From assembly GCA_947166345.1 (NCBI GenBank), contig CAMVDU010000006.1, forward strand, positions 1 through 64,000: a DNA stretch of 64,000 nucleotides, in the 5' to 3' direction. This DNA comes from an uncultured Prevotellaceae bacterium (GTDB lineage: Bacteria > Bacteroidota > Bacteroidia > Bacteroidales > Bacteroidaceae). The first letter of the stretch is position 1. Every line of letters starts with the position of its first letter. This document shows, piece after piece, positions 17,248-25,320 of this stretch. The translations under genes were made by a program, and so were the position numbers. The notes beneath the pieces were generated by a model that saw nothing but the letters and a program-made list of their open reading frames with translations, was not told the DNA's origin and searched no databases.

Positions 17248-17298
17248 GCTATTTTTCCGCTATTACACAAGAAAATAGTGCTTTTTTTTGAAATTTTT

Positions 17299-17327
17299 CA
17301 ATTATCCATTGTCAATTATCAATTATT
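17299..17327. repeat. Word repeat CAATTATC in nusB/rplY spacer
   Basis: CAATTATCCATTGTCAATTA and onward: 7-8 bp words just upstream of the rplY promoter. Confidence 0.7.
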
Positions 17328-17332
17328 ATTCG

Positions 17333-17340
17333 TACCTTTG
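17333..17340 (+). promoter_or_regulatory. -7 promoter element of the rplY operon
   Basis: TACCTTTG, about 82 bases before the rplY ATG. The leader contains AATTAAGT (17366) and ACTTAATT (17396), a possible 8-bp stem. Confidence 0.72.
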
Positions 17341-17421
17341 CACCCGCTTTTTTCGTGTGATGGCGAATTAAGTCAAGAAAACATTATTAAAAACAACTTA
17401 ATTTAGAGTAACACAACAGTT

Positions 17422-18015
17422 ATGAAAGAAATCGCAATCAATGGCCAGAAGCGCGAGCTGACTGGCAAGAAGGCTTCAAAAGAACTTCGCAAGGAAGGTC
17501 TTGTTCCCTGTAACCTGTATGGTGAGAAGAAGGGTGAGAACGGTCTGCCCGAGGCAATGTCATTCACCGCTTCATTCGCAGAGCTGCGTAAGGCTGTTTA
17601 CTCACCTCACGTATTCGTTGTCAACCTCAACATCGACGGCAAGGAGCACAAGGCTATCATCAAGGAGCTGCAGTTCCACCCCACAACCGACGCTCTGCTG
17701 CACGCTGACTTCTTCGAGATCAACGAGAAGAAGGACATCACCGTAGGTATCCCCGTGAAGCTCAATGGTCTGGCACAGGGTGTGCGCGAAGGTGGTAAGC
17801 TGAACCTCTCTATCCGCAAGATCGACGTGACCGCTCCTTATAAGAACATTCCCGAGATCCTCAACATCGACGTTACCAACCTCGGTCTGGGTAAGGCCAT
17901 CAAGGTGGGCGAGCTGAGCTTCGAGGGCCTCAAGCTGGCTACTCCCGCTCAGGTAGTGGTTTGCTCTGTCAAGGAGACTCGTGCATCAAAGGCTGCCGCT
18001 GCTGCCGCTGAGTAA
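17422..18015 (+). CDS. rplY: 50S ribosomal protein L25 (CTC/TL5 form)
   Basis: 5S-rRNA-binding ribosomal protein with the extra C-terminal TL5/CTC domain (197 residues). N-terminal L25 domain about 1-95 ([36 protein letters not shown]), C-terminal beta domain about 98-185 ([20 protein letters not shown]), then an Ala-rich end. First gene of rplY-pth-S4 protein-queF; pth starts five bases after its stop. The long leader could support autoregulation, but I see no proven element. Confidence 0.95.
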   Translation: MKEIAINGQKRELTGKKASKELRKEGLVPCNLYGEKKGENGLPEAMSFTASFAELRKAVYSPHVFVVNLNIDGKEHKAIIKELQFHPTTDALLHADFFEINEKKDITVGIPVKLNGLAQGVREGGKLNLSIRKIDVTAPYKNIPEILNIDVTNLGLGKAIKVGELSFEGLKLATPAQVVVCSVKETRASKAAAAAAE

Positions 18016-18020
18016 TTGAA

Positions 18021-18602
18021 ATGGACAAATTCTTAATTGTCGGTCTGGGCAATATTGGCGACGAATACGCCATGACCCGCCACAATACAGGATTCATGGT
18101 GTTGGACGCTTTTGCTAAGGCGTCCAATATCGTTTTTGAGGACAAGCGCTATGGCTTTGTCGCCGAGACGTCGCTCAAGGGTCGCAAGGTCATCCTGCTG
18201 AAGCCCTCCACCTTCATGAACCTGAGTGGCAACGCCGTGCGCTACTGGCTGAACAAGGAGAGCATCGACCAGCAGCGCCTGCTCGTGGTGAGCGATGACG
18301 TGGCCCTGCCCCTGGGTGCCTTCCGCCTGAAGGCCAACGGCTCCAATGGCGGACACAACGGTCTGGGCCACATTCAGCAGCTCATAGGTCAAAACTATGC
18401 CCGTCTGCGCATGGGCATCGGCAACGACTATCCCCAGGGCGGACAGATCGACTGGGTGCTGGGCCGCTACTCCGAAGAGGAAATGAAGCTGCTGCAGCCC
18501 CGCATCGACCTGGCCGTCGATGTCATCAAGAGCTTCGTCCTGGCAGGCATCGACATCACCATGAACCAGTATAATAAGTTGGGAAAATGGAAGCCAGAAT
18601 AG
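18021..18602 (+). CDS. pth: Peptidyl-tRNA hydrolase
   Basis: Releases peptides from peptidyl-tRNAs dropped from the ribosome. Signature regions: [18 protein letters not shown] (catalytic His in TRHN; Ile replaces the usual Pro after GLGN), [12 protein letters not shown] and [13 protein letters not shown]. Length 193 residues is normal. It directly follows rplY, and its 3' end overlaps the S4-domain gene by 16 bp, a frequent order in Bacteroidetes. Confidence 0.95.
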   Translation: MDKFLIVGLGNIGDEYAMTRHNTGFMVLDAFAKASNIVFEDKRYGFVAETSLKGRKVILLKPSTFMNLSGNAVRYWLNKESIDQQRLLVVSDDVALPLGAFRLKANGSNGGHNGLGHIQQLIGQNYARLRMGIGNDYPQGGQIDWVLGRYSEEEMKLLQPRIDLAVDVIKSFVLAGIDITMNQYNKLGKWKPE

Positions 18603-18985
18603 ACAAGTGGCTCTGGTCGGCCCGCATCTTCAAGACGCGGACCATTGCCGCCGATGCCTGCAAGAACGGGCGAGTGGCCGTCAACGGCGTCAACGTGAAA
18701 CCCTCGCGCATGGTCAAGGTGGGCGACACCATCAGCGTGCGCAAGCCTCCCGTCACCTACTCGTTCCGCATCCTGAAAACCATCGAGCAGCGCGTGGGAG
18801 CCAAGCTCCTGCCCGAGATCTACGAGAACGTCACTCCACCCGACCAGTACGAACTGCTGGAGATGACACGCATCAGCGGCTTCGTGGACCGTGCACGCGG
18901 CACAGGACGACCCACCAAGAAAGACCGTCGCGCTATGGATGCCTTCACCGAACTGTCGTTCGACAGCTTCGACTTTGACGAATAA
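18587..18985 (+). CDS. S4-domain RNA-binding protein, Hsp15-like
   Basis: A 132-residue basic protein with an N-terminal S4 RNA-binding domain ([44 protein letters not shown]), as in HslR/Hsp15, which recycles stalled 50S-nascent chain complexes. The C-terminal tail is charged and ends acidic (SFDSFDFDE). The start lies inside pth (16-bp overlap), so translation is coupled. The role in ribosome rescue fits its neighbours rplY and pth. Confidence 0.88.
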   Translation: MEARIDKWLWSARIFKTRTIAADACKNGRVAVNGVNVKPSRMVKVGDTISVRKPPVTYSFRILKTIEQRVGAKLLPEIYENVTPPDQYELLEMTRISGFVDRARGTGRPTKKDRRAMDAFTELSFDSFDFDE

Positions 18986-19005
18986 CCCCCAAACACGCAA
19001 CAACC

Positions 19006-19467
19006 ATGATACCAGAAAATAGAAAAGACGAAGGCCTGCAGCAACTGGGCCAGAAGACCAGCTACTCGACAGACTACGCACCCGAGGTGCTCGAGACCTT
19101 CCAGAACAAACATCCCGAGAACGACTACTGGGTGCAGTTCAACTGTCCCGAGTTCACCACCCTCTGCCCCATCACGGGTCAGCCCGACTTCGCCGAGATC
19201 AAGATCATGTACATCCCCGACCAGCGCATGGTGGAGTCGAAGAGCCTCAAGCTCTACCTCTTCTCCTTCCGCAACCACGGCGACTTCCATGAGGACTGCG
19301 TCAACACCATCATGAAGGATCTCATCCGCCTCATGGACCCCAAGTATATTGAGGTCACTGGCCTCTTCACCCCTCGTGGCGGCATCAGCATCTATCCCTA
19401 CGCCAACTACGGACGCCCTGGCACCCGCTACGAACAGCTGGCCCAGCAGCGTTTCGCCAATCACTAA
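19006..19467 (+). CDS. queF: NADPH-dependent 7-cyano-7-deazaguanine reductase QueF
   Basis: Reduces preQ0 to preQ1 in queuosine biosynthesis. The 153-residue unimodular form has the catalytic cysteine in [15 protein letters not shown] and the QueF motif [21 protein letters not shown]. It is 20 bases after the S4-protein gene and is the last gene of the rplY operon. No other queuosine gene is in the window. A weak hairpin and the 22-bp array follow. Confidence 0.95.
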   Translation: MIPENRKDEGLQQLGQKTSYSTDYAPEVLETFQNKHPENDYWVQFNCPEFTTLCPITGQPDFAEIKIMYIPDQRMVESKSLKLYLFSFRNHGDFHEDCVNTIMKDLIRLMDPKYIEVTGLFTPRGGISIYPYANYGRPGTRYEQLAQQRFANH

Positions 19468-19482
19468 ACAACTAAAGTACCC

Positions 19483-19524
19483 AAAAGGACTCAACTCGGA
19501 TTCAATCACAGTTTGACTCCTTTT
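19483..19524 (+). terminator. Imperfect hairpin after queF, possible terminator
   Basis: AAAAGGACTCAA and TTTGACTCCTTTT pair except for one central mismatch. The hairpin also forms the first units of the 22-bp array, so the terminator role is uncertain. Confidence 0.4.
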
Positions 19525-19728
19525 GCTACACAACCTGACGCCCCTTCCACAACAAGTTGCGTCACCCCGCATGAAATTCTCTAGAGAATTTTGTCCAAGA
19601 TGACGCTCCTTGCTCACCAAAGTGACGCACTTTGCGCAAAATTCTCTAGAGAATTTTTCACAAGGTGCGTCACCTTGCGCTTCAATCCGAGTCACTTTGC
19701 GCTCCAAACCATGTTTTTTTGCGCTATT
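19487..19728. repeat. 22-bp-period array of TGACGC/TGCGTCA motifs and CTCTAGAG palindromes
   Basis: Eleven diverged 22-bp units fill this gene-free spacer of about 330 bases. TGACGC or its complement recurs at 19536, 19558, 19601, 19623 and 19666, with GAGTCAC at 19689. The gaps are taken by two perfect palindromes, AAATTCTCTAGAGAATTT (19574) and AAAATTCTCTAGAGAATTTT (19638). The centres keep the 22-bp rhythm. Units also share CCTTGCGC or CTTTGCGC. No ORF runs through it. Confidence 0.8.
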
Positions 19729-19775
19729 TCCCATATTTCTTCCCTGTTTCTATTGATGATTTGTCTTTTTTTTCG

Positions 19776-19783
19776 TAACTTTG
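19776..19783 (+). promoter_or_regulatory. -7 promoter element of the HU-like gene
   Basis: TAACTTTG, 18 bases before the ATG at 19802; excludes the track start at 19781. Confidence 0.7.
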
Positions 19784-19801
19784 ACCCCAAAAACAAGGTA
19801 T

Positions 19802-20200
19802 ATGAAATACAGAATCAAGAAAGAGACCAAGCCCCATCTACCCACTTGTGGCAAGTACAAGGCAGTAGCCGTTCATCCTCAGACCATCAGTTCAAAAGAA
19901 CTTATCGAAGAGGCATGCGACGGACGTTCGTTCAGCAGGGGCGAAATGATTAGTGCCGTCATCAGGCTGGCTGACACCATCAAGCGACATTTGCAGAACG
20001 GCGACCGCGTACGTCTGGAGGACTGGGGCCTGATGAAACTCGAGATTGAGAGCAAGAAGGTGGACAACCTCAAGGACTTCCGTGCCAAGAAGCACATTCG
20101 TGGCGTGCGCCTCCACTTCATTCCTGAGAGCAAAGACGGCACTCAGGCCCTTTACGATGGCATCACCTTCGTGAAGGACAAGGATTACAAAAGCGAGTGA
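19802..20200 (+). CDS. HU-family DNA-binding protein
   Basis: A 132-residue basic protein of the Bacteroidetes HU-like (HU-HIG) group. The N terminus KYRIKKETKPHLPTCGKYKA is typical; the HU core follows (SSKELIEEACDGRSFSRGEM, IKRHLQNGDRVRLEDWGLMKLE) with a short arm region. It should bind DNA as a dimer. Monocistronic, with its own promoter directly downstream of the 22-bp repeat array. It is not a classical 90-residue HU, so its role may be local or specialised. Confidence 0.87.
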   Translation: MKYRIKKETKPHLPTCGKYKAVAVHPQTISSKELIEEACDGRSFSRGEMISAVIRLADTIKRHLQNGDRVRLEDWGLMKLEIESKKVDNLKDFRAKKHIRGVRLHFIPESKDGTQALYDGITFVKDKDYKSE

Positions 20201-20269
20201 TTTCCAGGTCCCAAACATCTGTTAATGAAATAATTTTGCGATTTTCTTTGCCATTTTCAAAATAATGTT

Positions 20270-20277
20270 TATCTTTG
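20270..20277 (+). promoter_or_regulatory. -7 promoter element of the 54-aa gene
   Basis: TATCTTTG, 26 bases before the ATG at 20304. Confidence 0.7.
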
Positions 20278-20303
20278 CAATCGAGAAACAACATTGTTGA
20301 GCT

Positions 20304-20468
20304 ATGTTAGGAATTGATACGCCACATGTACCTGTAGAAGGTAAGTTCGCCGAAGAAATCCGTGCGACTGTTCGTCGTGTGAGTACTGGTCAGCTGAATG
20401 CGGATGACAAACGTCGTATTCGTCGTTCACGCAAAGTGCTTCAGAATTACGATGCAGTCTGGGAATAA
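20304..20468 (+). CDS. Basic microprotein, 54 aa (not in ORF track)
   Basis: The reading frame MLGIDTPHVPVEGKFAEEIR... to stop TAA at 20466 encodes a 54-residue, Arg-rich helical protein (VRRVSTGQLNADDKRRIRRS). It has a good -7 promoter element just upstream and coding-like base usage similar to the flanking core genes. I do not recognise a family. The basic RRIRRSRK stretch suggests nucleic-acid binding, but this is only inference. It is the last gene before the AT-rich stretch. Confidence 0.65.
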   Translation: MLGIDTPHVPVEGKFAEEIRATVRRVSTGQLNADDKRRIRRSRKVLQNYDAVWE

Positions 20469-20845
20469 GCCAAATACTAACAAAGAGACCCTGAGAATGT
20501 ATAAGACAATTCTTCCACTTGCTCAGTTTGAGAATGTGGATGATGAGTAATAATGTTGAACCCTAAAACCACGATGCCTATGGGCTGAGAAAGATATAAC
20601 TGAAAAGGACATATAGGATGAATATCCACTTTTAGATTCTTGTTCCTGAAAATCTGCAAAATTATCAAGGATATTGCAAGAACTGAAGTAGGAGTTCACG
20701 CCGAATGGCGTGGACATTTACTCGTTTAAGCAATATAGGTGTTTGCAGATACCTCAGGAACGTAGACGAAGTAAATTGTCCACGTTTTTTGTTTTATCCC
20801 AACCTAAACGGAAACAAATAAAATAACACCTAAAACAAAAATATT
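20469..20845. other. Gene-poor spacer with possible structured RNA
   Basis: This 377-base gap holds a 17-codon ORF (20497-20550, MYKTILPLAQFENVDDE) with no supporting evidence, several short hairpins (for example CGCC-GAAT-GGCG at 20699) and the long stem described at 20708-20795. I see no other gene here. Confidence 0.6.
20708..20795 (+). ncRNA. Candidate structured RNA or long-stem terminator
   Basis: GCGTGGACA-TTTACT-CGTTTA pairs with TAGACG-A-AGTAAA-T-TGTCCACG, giving about 20 pairs interrupted by single-base bulges. The loop contains a further small hairpin (AGGT...ACCT). TTTTTTGTTTT follows directly, so a transcript would end here. It lies 50 bases before the exonuclease-BRCT gene. It could be a small RNA, a leader element or just a terminator; no known riboswitch class fits. 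Confidence 0.5.
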
Positions 20846-21742
20846 ATGGAATTTGTTGCTATTGATTTTGAAAAACTGAACAAAAGTCAGTTGAGCGTAT
20901 GCGAGGTTGGTCTCGTAGTATTTAAGGATGGCAAAGAAGTTGGGGCTCCGTTTCATTCTTATATAAATCCTTATGGAGGACTTGAGCGAAATGATTGGGC
21001 AAAGGGGAATTTAAGCCATATTTCGGATGAATTACTTCTAAAAGCGCCCACGTATATTGAACTTTTTCCTAAATTGCAACAGATAATTCAAGACAAGATA
21101 CTTGTAGTTCATTACAAAGGTGCCGACCTAAATTACATATATAATCTGGAAGAACATTATAATCTTCCCAAACTCTATTTGAAATGGGCTGATACTAATG
21201 AAATCGCTAGCTTTCTCGGGAGATGCGAAAATCTGTCCGATTTATATTCTGAGTTATTTGATGTCCCATTTATTGAGCACCACAAAGCTTTAGATGATGC
21301 ACGGGCTTGTGGACAAATATTTGGGCAACTAAGTTCACAAGTTAATATCCGCCAATTTATTCATGAAGAAGATTATTTGCCAACTGAAAAGAAACGTGAA
21401 TTCAATGCTACCAATACTCGTCATACACAATATGGCACAGCTACCGTAGCACCTGACGGTTTGGTATTCAACTATGACAAGATTCTTGACAAATACTTTT
21501 TTAAAGACAAAAAAGTAGCCCTATCTGGAATGTCTGTCATTAACAACAATAGAATTAGATCTATTCTCACGGATAGTCTGGGGGCAATATGTACTTCAAA
21601 ACCTTCTAGAAAGACTGATGTGTTTATTATTAATCAGAACAACGTCGGGCCTAGTAAAAGAGTTGATGCCATCAGATTCCAGCAAACTACAGGGCTGATA
21701 GTAATCACCGATGATTATTTTTGGGAATTAGTCCAAGGATAG
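20846..21742 (+). CDS. DEDDh 3'-5' exonuclease fused to a BRCT domain
   Basis: A 298-residue protein. The N-terminal DnaQ/RNase T-type exonuclease (about 1-170) has AIDFE for the first two acidic metal ligands, a third Asp in VVHYKGADLNYI and the His/Asp pair in HHKALDDARAC. Residues about 222-298 form a BRCT domain (FKDKKVALSGMSVINNNRIRS, DVFIINQNNVGPSKRVDAIR), as in NAD-dependent ligases and some bacterial exonucleases. Expected to degrade 3' ends of DNA or RNA in repair. Codon use is AT-rich compared with the flanking genes, pointing to horizontal acquisition. No polymerase or partner gene is adjacent. Confidence 0.85.
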   Translation: MEFVAIDFEKLNKSQLSVCEVGLVVFKDGKEVGAPFHSYINPYGGLERNDWAKGNLSHISDELLLKAPTYIELFPKLQQIIQDKILVVHYKGADLNYIYNLEEHYNLPKLYLKWADTNEIASFLGRCENLSDLYSELFDVPFIEHHKALDDARACGQIFGQLSSQVNIRQFIHEEDYLPTEKKREFNATNTRHTQYGTATVAPDGLVFNYDKILDKYFFKDKKVALSGMSVINNNRIRSILTDSLGAICTSKPSRKTDVFIINQNNVGPSKRVDAIRFQQTTGLIVITDDYFWELVQG

Positions 21743-21830
21743 TTATAACGTTCTGGATGAAGATTATATAATCCAATAAAAAATAGGTAATCCATCTTTA
21801 TATGATAAATAATTAAAAATATGAGATATT

Positions 21831-24515
21831 ATGAAAAAGTTCTTTGCATTACTTGTCGTAGTCATATTTTTGGGCTCCATTCCTGCTTATTCCGAGGAGT
21901 TCATAGAAAATGGAATTAATTACTTGATAACATCTTCAGAACCACCAACAGTTTCTGTTTGTAAATTGCCAAATGGTGGTCGTTATTCGGGTGATATAGA
22001 CATTCCGTCATCAATAAAACATAATGGTATAACTTATTCTGTAACAGGAATTAGGGGCGGTGCTTTTTATGATTGTAAAAATGTCACGAGCATAAATATG
22101 CCTAAAGACATTAAAACAATAGGTGAAAGTGCTTTTTCGGGTTGTGTTCAATTAACTCAGTTGGTATTTCCTGACAGTGTAAAATATCTGGAAATTTTAG
22201 TTTGTTACAATTGTGAAAGTTTACAATTGGTGGAATTACCATCTGGCATTGAAGCAATTGGAAGATCCGCCTTCAATGGATGCAAATCTCTTGAAGAATT
22301 TACCATACCAGATTCTGTAAAGGTTATTTATGATATGGCTTTTAAGAATTGTAGTAATTTAAAAAAACTTTATTGGGGGGATTCTGTTGAAGAAGTTGGT
22401 ATACGTGATGGAAGCAACCAATACACTTCATATGAAGGAACGTTCAAGGGATGTAACAATCTTAATGAAGTGCATCTTAAAAATCTTTCAACGTGGTGTA
22501 AAACATATTATCCTTCATATGTATCAAATCCTTTATACAAAATAGTTAATGGAAGAGTTGATTTGTATTTGAATGGTGAAAAGTTAGATACACTTTATGT
22601 TCCCAATGACATAGATGTTATTAAAAAATACACATTTTATCACTGCACTCAATTGGTGTCAATAAAATTTCCAAATTCCGATATAAAAGTTGAAGATGAG
22701 GCCTTTAGTGAATGCCGTTCGCTTAATTCAGTTTATTTTGGAGAATCAACAATTAAGTTAGGTAATCAGGTTTTCAATCTCTGCGAGAATATTCAATATG
22801 TAGTTTCTAAAAGTCGAGAACCATATATGTTTTGGGACTGGACATTTTACAAACCGATATTTGGGAAATGTACTTTGTTTATCCCAACTGGGACCAAAGA
22901 AATATATGCAACAACAAATGGATGGAAGAATTTTACAAGAGTCATGGAAACAGATATTGACGACCCAGGTCTAAAAGTATCTTTGAAAGTGTCTGGCGAA
23001 GGTGAAGTATCAGTTAATAATACAAACGTTGATGGTAACAATACAATTATTGCGCTTTATGACACGAACGTCAGTTTTTCATTCAAGCCTCAATTGGGAT
23101 ATCAATTAAAATCGTTTCTGATTAATGGTGAAGAATTTGCTCAAGATGTCTTAAATGACACTTATGTTATAAATCAAATACATGATAACATAAATGTTGA
23201 CATTGTATTTGATGAAACACCATTGGCAGATGGTGTACTCTTTAGCGACAATAGAATATTTTATAGTATCATAGAGAAATCAGACGGCTTTTGTTTGGAG
23301 GTAACGAGAAAAATGAAATCAGGTAATACATGGTCGTATATAGGAGACATCGTTATTCCTGAATATGTCGTTTTTCATGGAGACACACTATTTGTTGAAA
23401 GGATAGACGAAAATACGTTTAAAGGAAGTAGTTCGCTTTATTCCGTAACCATGCCAAATACTATAAAAGCCATTGGAAAGTCTGCTTTTGAAGACTGCCC
23501 ATACCTGTCGTCTATCACCTTTTCTAATTCACTTTGTGATGTGGGGCGCGATGCTTTTTATGGTTCAAAGTGGTATAACTCAAAATCAAACGGTTTGGTG
23601 TATGCGGGTCCAGTAGCATATAAATATAAAGGAACAATTCCACAAGGAACGTCCATTAACATCAAAAATGGCACACTTGGTATAGCAGAACAATGTTTCC
23701 TCGATTGCACAGGTCTGTCTTCTATTACTATTCCAGAAACTGTAATCAATATTGGCATCAGCGCATTGCAAGGCTGTAAAGGTCTAACATCAATTAAAAT
23801 CCCTGAATCTGTTACCCACATAAGTAATTATATGCTAAGTCTTTGTAGTAATATTACAGAGATAACTCTTGGCGGAAATGTTGAAACAATAGGCTCATAT
23901 GCTTTTGCCAATACAAATATAGGTACAATTAATTTGCCAGAAGGATTGAAAGAAATAGATAATTTTGCTTTTGTCCTTTGTTCTAACCTTGAATTCTTGA
24001 CAATTCCCGAATCTGTTAATTCCATTGGAAAAAGTGCCTTCGAGGGATGCTCAAAAGTATCTTCAACAAATATACCTTCATCTATACAGTTTATTGGAGA
24101 AAGAGCATTTTATATGAGTGAACTAATTACTATTGAATCACATCTTTTAGAACCATTCCCCATATCTAATGATGTCTTTAGTGAATCCGTTAAAAACAAT
24201 ACAATTTTAGTCGTACCTACTGGAACAAAGGCTCTTTACGAACAGGCTGATGGCTGGAAATCGATTAAGAACATTAAGGAATATGGAGGTGTGAATGGAA
24301 TCGTAAATTGTCATTTAAACCAAGGACGCATTTTATCAGATAGGACTTCTGTTATAATATTAGGCGGTTCAATGGATGTGATTCAAATATTCGATGTCTC
24401 GGGAAGGTTCATAAAACGAGTAAATCCGTCTGTGGAAGACATTAGGATTGAATTGTATCCACAAGGAACTTACATTATACAAATGGGAACAGAGTCATAC
24501 AAAATAATTATTTGA
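21831..24515 (+). CDS. Secreted BspA-like leucine-rich repeat protein with T9SS-like tail
   Basis: An 894-residue surface protein. Signal peptide 1-21 (MKKFFALLVVVIFLGSIPAYS); LRR_5 repeats about 60-375; a Bacterial/InlB-B-type repeat domain about 383-465 (KVSLKVSGEGEVSVNN, FSFKPQLGYQLKSFLING); a second LRR_5 block about 500-800; and a C-terminal sorting-like domain (IQIFDVSGRFIKRVNPS...PQGTYIIQMGTESYKIII). Likely a type IX-secreted adhesin. It is distinctly AT-rich and lacks the near-identical repeats seen in the LRR gene at the window start, so the two are not recent duplicates. A terminator hairpin follows. Confidence 0.9.
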   Translation: MKKFFALLVVVIFLGSIPAYSEEFIENGINYLITSSEPPTVSVCKLPNGGRYSGDIDIPSSIKHNGITYSVTGIRGGAFYDCKNVTSINMPKDIKTIGESAFSGCVQLTQLVFPDSVKYLEILVCYNCESLQLVELPSGIEAIGRSAFNGCKSLEEFTIPDSVKVIYDMAFKNCSNLKKLYWGDSVEEVGIRDGSNQYTSYEGTFKGCNNLNEVHLKNLSTWCKTYYPSYVSNPLYKIVNGRVDLYLNGEKLDTLYVPNDIDVIKKYTFYHCTQLVSIKFPNSDIKVEDEAFSECRSLNSVYFGESTIKLGNQVFNLCENIQYVVSKSREPYMFWDWTFYKPIFGKCTLFIPTGTKEIYATTNGWKNFTRVMETDIDDPGLKVSLKVSGEGEVSVNNTNVDGNNTIIALYDTNVSFSFKPQLGYQLKSFLINGEEFAQDVLNDTYVINQIHDNINVDIVFDETPLADGVLFSDNRIFYSIIEKSDGFCLEVTRKMKSGNTWSYIGDIVIPEYVVFHGDTLFVERIDENTFKGSSSLYSVTMPNTIKAIGKSAFEDCPYLSSITFSNSLCDVGRDAFYGSKWYNSKSNGLVYAGPVAYKYKGTIPQGTSINIKNGTLGIAEQCFLDCTGLSSITIPETVINIGISALQGCKGLTSIKIPESVTHISNYMLSLCSNITEITLGGNVETIGSYAFANTNIGTINLPEGLKEIDNFAFVLCSNLEFLTIPESVNSIGKSAFEGCSKVSSTNIPSSIQFIGERAFYMSELITIESHLLEPFPISNDVFSESVKNNTILVVPTGTKALYEQADGWKSIKNIKEYGGVNGIVNCHLNQGRILSDRTSVIILGGSMDVIQIFDVSGRFIKRVNPSVEDIRIELYPQGTYIIQMGTESYKIII

Positions 24516-24544
24516 GCCCCAAAATATGGTATAGTAACAATTAT

Positions 24545-24577
24545 CCCCAGCAGTTCTTTACCTAAGAATTGCTGGGG
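24545..24577. terminator. Terminator hairpin after the LRR gene
   Basis: CCCCAGCAGTTCTT and AAGAATTGCTGGGG form a 14-bp stem with one mismatch; TCCTTTG follows. Confidence 0.75.
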
Positions 24578-24586
24578 TCCTTTGTG

Positions 24587-24624
24587 TACACACTGGAACA
24601 AAGCCCGTAATGTTCCAGTGTGTA
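24587..24624. repeat. Perfect 14-bp inverted repeat
   Basis: TACACACTGGAACA and TGTTCCAGTGTGTA flank a 10-base loop. No T-tract follows on the plus strand, so it may be a terminator for the leftward side, a protein site or an element scar. Confidence 0.7.
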
Positions 24625-24702
24625 TCCTGTTTCAAGTGGAAGTGGTGCACAAAAAACTATGGGGACGGAGAATCTGATCACAATCTCCGATCTGAATGAA
24701 TA

Positions 24703-25122
24703 TCAGAAGTTTTCGATGAGCCGTAACCCTTGCCTACGATAGAAAGGAAATTTTGTGTCAGAACTGACGAGTGTCATTTTGTGTGAGATGGCCTGAGCAA
24801 TAATGATATGGTCGAAAGGATCTTTATGTTCCTGAGCTTCGTTAACCTGTAATGCGGCAAGGGTGCGGATGACATTAACGTCAGTATTATCGATTTCAAC
24901 GGATGGGTCATTGAGAACAAATGAAATCATTTCTGCTTCAGTCTTCCAAATGTTAGAAAGGAGCTTCTTCGTTCTGAATGCCGTAATCAGTTCTTGGAGA
25001 CTTACAATACTCAAATACTTCAAATTCTCTGGGTCTTCAATGTATGTGCATACATCTTTAGTCAACGACTTACGATCGCTGACCATATAAACATAAATGT
25101 TTGTATCGAGTAATAGGCGCAT
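24703..25122 (-). CDS. vapC: PIN-domain toxin, VapC family
   Basis: A 139-residue PIN ribonuclease. Metal-binding acidic residues are in LLLDTNI (N terminus), SLQELI, KDPFDHIIIAQA and LVSSDTKF, the usual VapC order. VapC toxins cleave tRNA or rRNA when free of antitoxin. Its ATG overlaps the stop codon of the small upstream ORF (TAATG), the standard toxin-antitoxin coupling. Located in the AT-rich accessory stretch. The target RNA cannot be inferred. Confidence 0.9.
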   Translation of the reverse strand: MRLLLDTNIYVYMVSDRKSLTKDVCTYIEDPENLKYLSIVSLQELITAFRTKKLLSNIWKTEAEMISFVLNDPSVEIDNTDVNVIRTLAALQVNEAQEHKDPFDHIIIAQAISHKMTLVSSDTKFPFYRRQGLRLIENF

Positions 25123-25235
25123 TAATCAAGTACAGCAGGATCGGTAATAGTAATAGTGCCCTGTGTAGCCTCGTAATACTCCCAGAACTCTTTAGCCTTT
25201 GTCTCCTTTTCTTGTTTACTCATATCAATACGCAT
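25122..25235 (-). CDS. Very small VapB-type antitoxin, 37 aa (not in ORF track)
   Basis: The ORF reads MRIDMSKQEKETKAKEFWEY... and ends in TITDPAVLD with a TAA that overlaps the vapC ATG. A second start at the fifth codon would give 33 residues. The -7 element TATTTTTG at 25247-25254 leaves about ten bases of leader, so a longer N terminus with a DNA-binding domain is not possible from this promoter. The composition (charged helix, aromatic FWEYYE, then an extended tail) fits a toxin-wrapping segment only. Antitoxin role is inferred from position. Confidence 0.72.
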   Translation of the reverse strand: MRIDMSKQEKETKAKEFWEYYEATQGTITITDPAVLD

Positions 25236-25246
25236 TATATCCGTTG

Positions 25247-25254
25247 CAAAAATA
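25247..25254 (-). promoter_or_regulatory. -7 promoter element of the vapBC pair
   Basis: TATTTTTG on the minus strand, 12 bases from the antitoxin ATG. Confidence 0.6.
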
Positions 25255-25320
25255 CAATGTTTTAACGACATCTCCAAATTTTTTCGCAACTTTTTGTATC
25301 TGTAGTTATCTTTTCAGATA

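Noticed and set aside
17366-17403. AATTAAGT/ACTTAATT stem in the rplY leader as a ribosomal-protein autoregulatory site
   Set aside because: Only eight A/T-rich pairs with a long loop; could easily occur by chance.
20497-20550. 17-residue ORF in the spacer before the exonuclease-BRCT gene
   Set aside because: Too short, with no promoter element or coupling to another gene.
20560-20640. GGGCTGAGAAAGATATAAC resembling a TPP riboswitch core
   Set aside because: The second conserved half (CTGGATAATGCCAGC-like) is missing, and the downstream gene is not thiamine-related.
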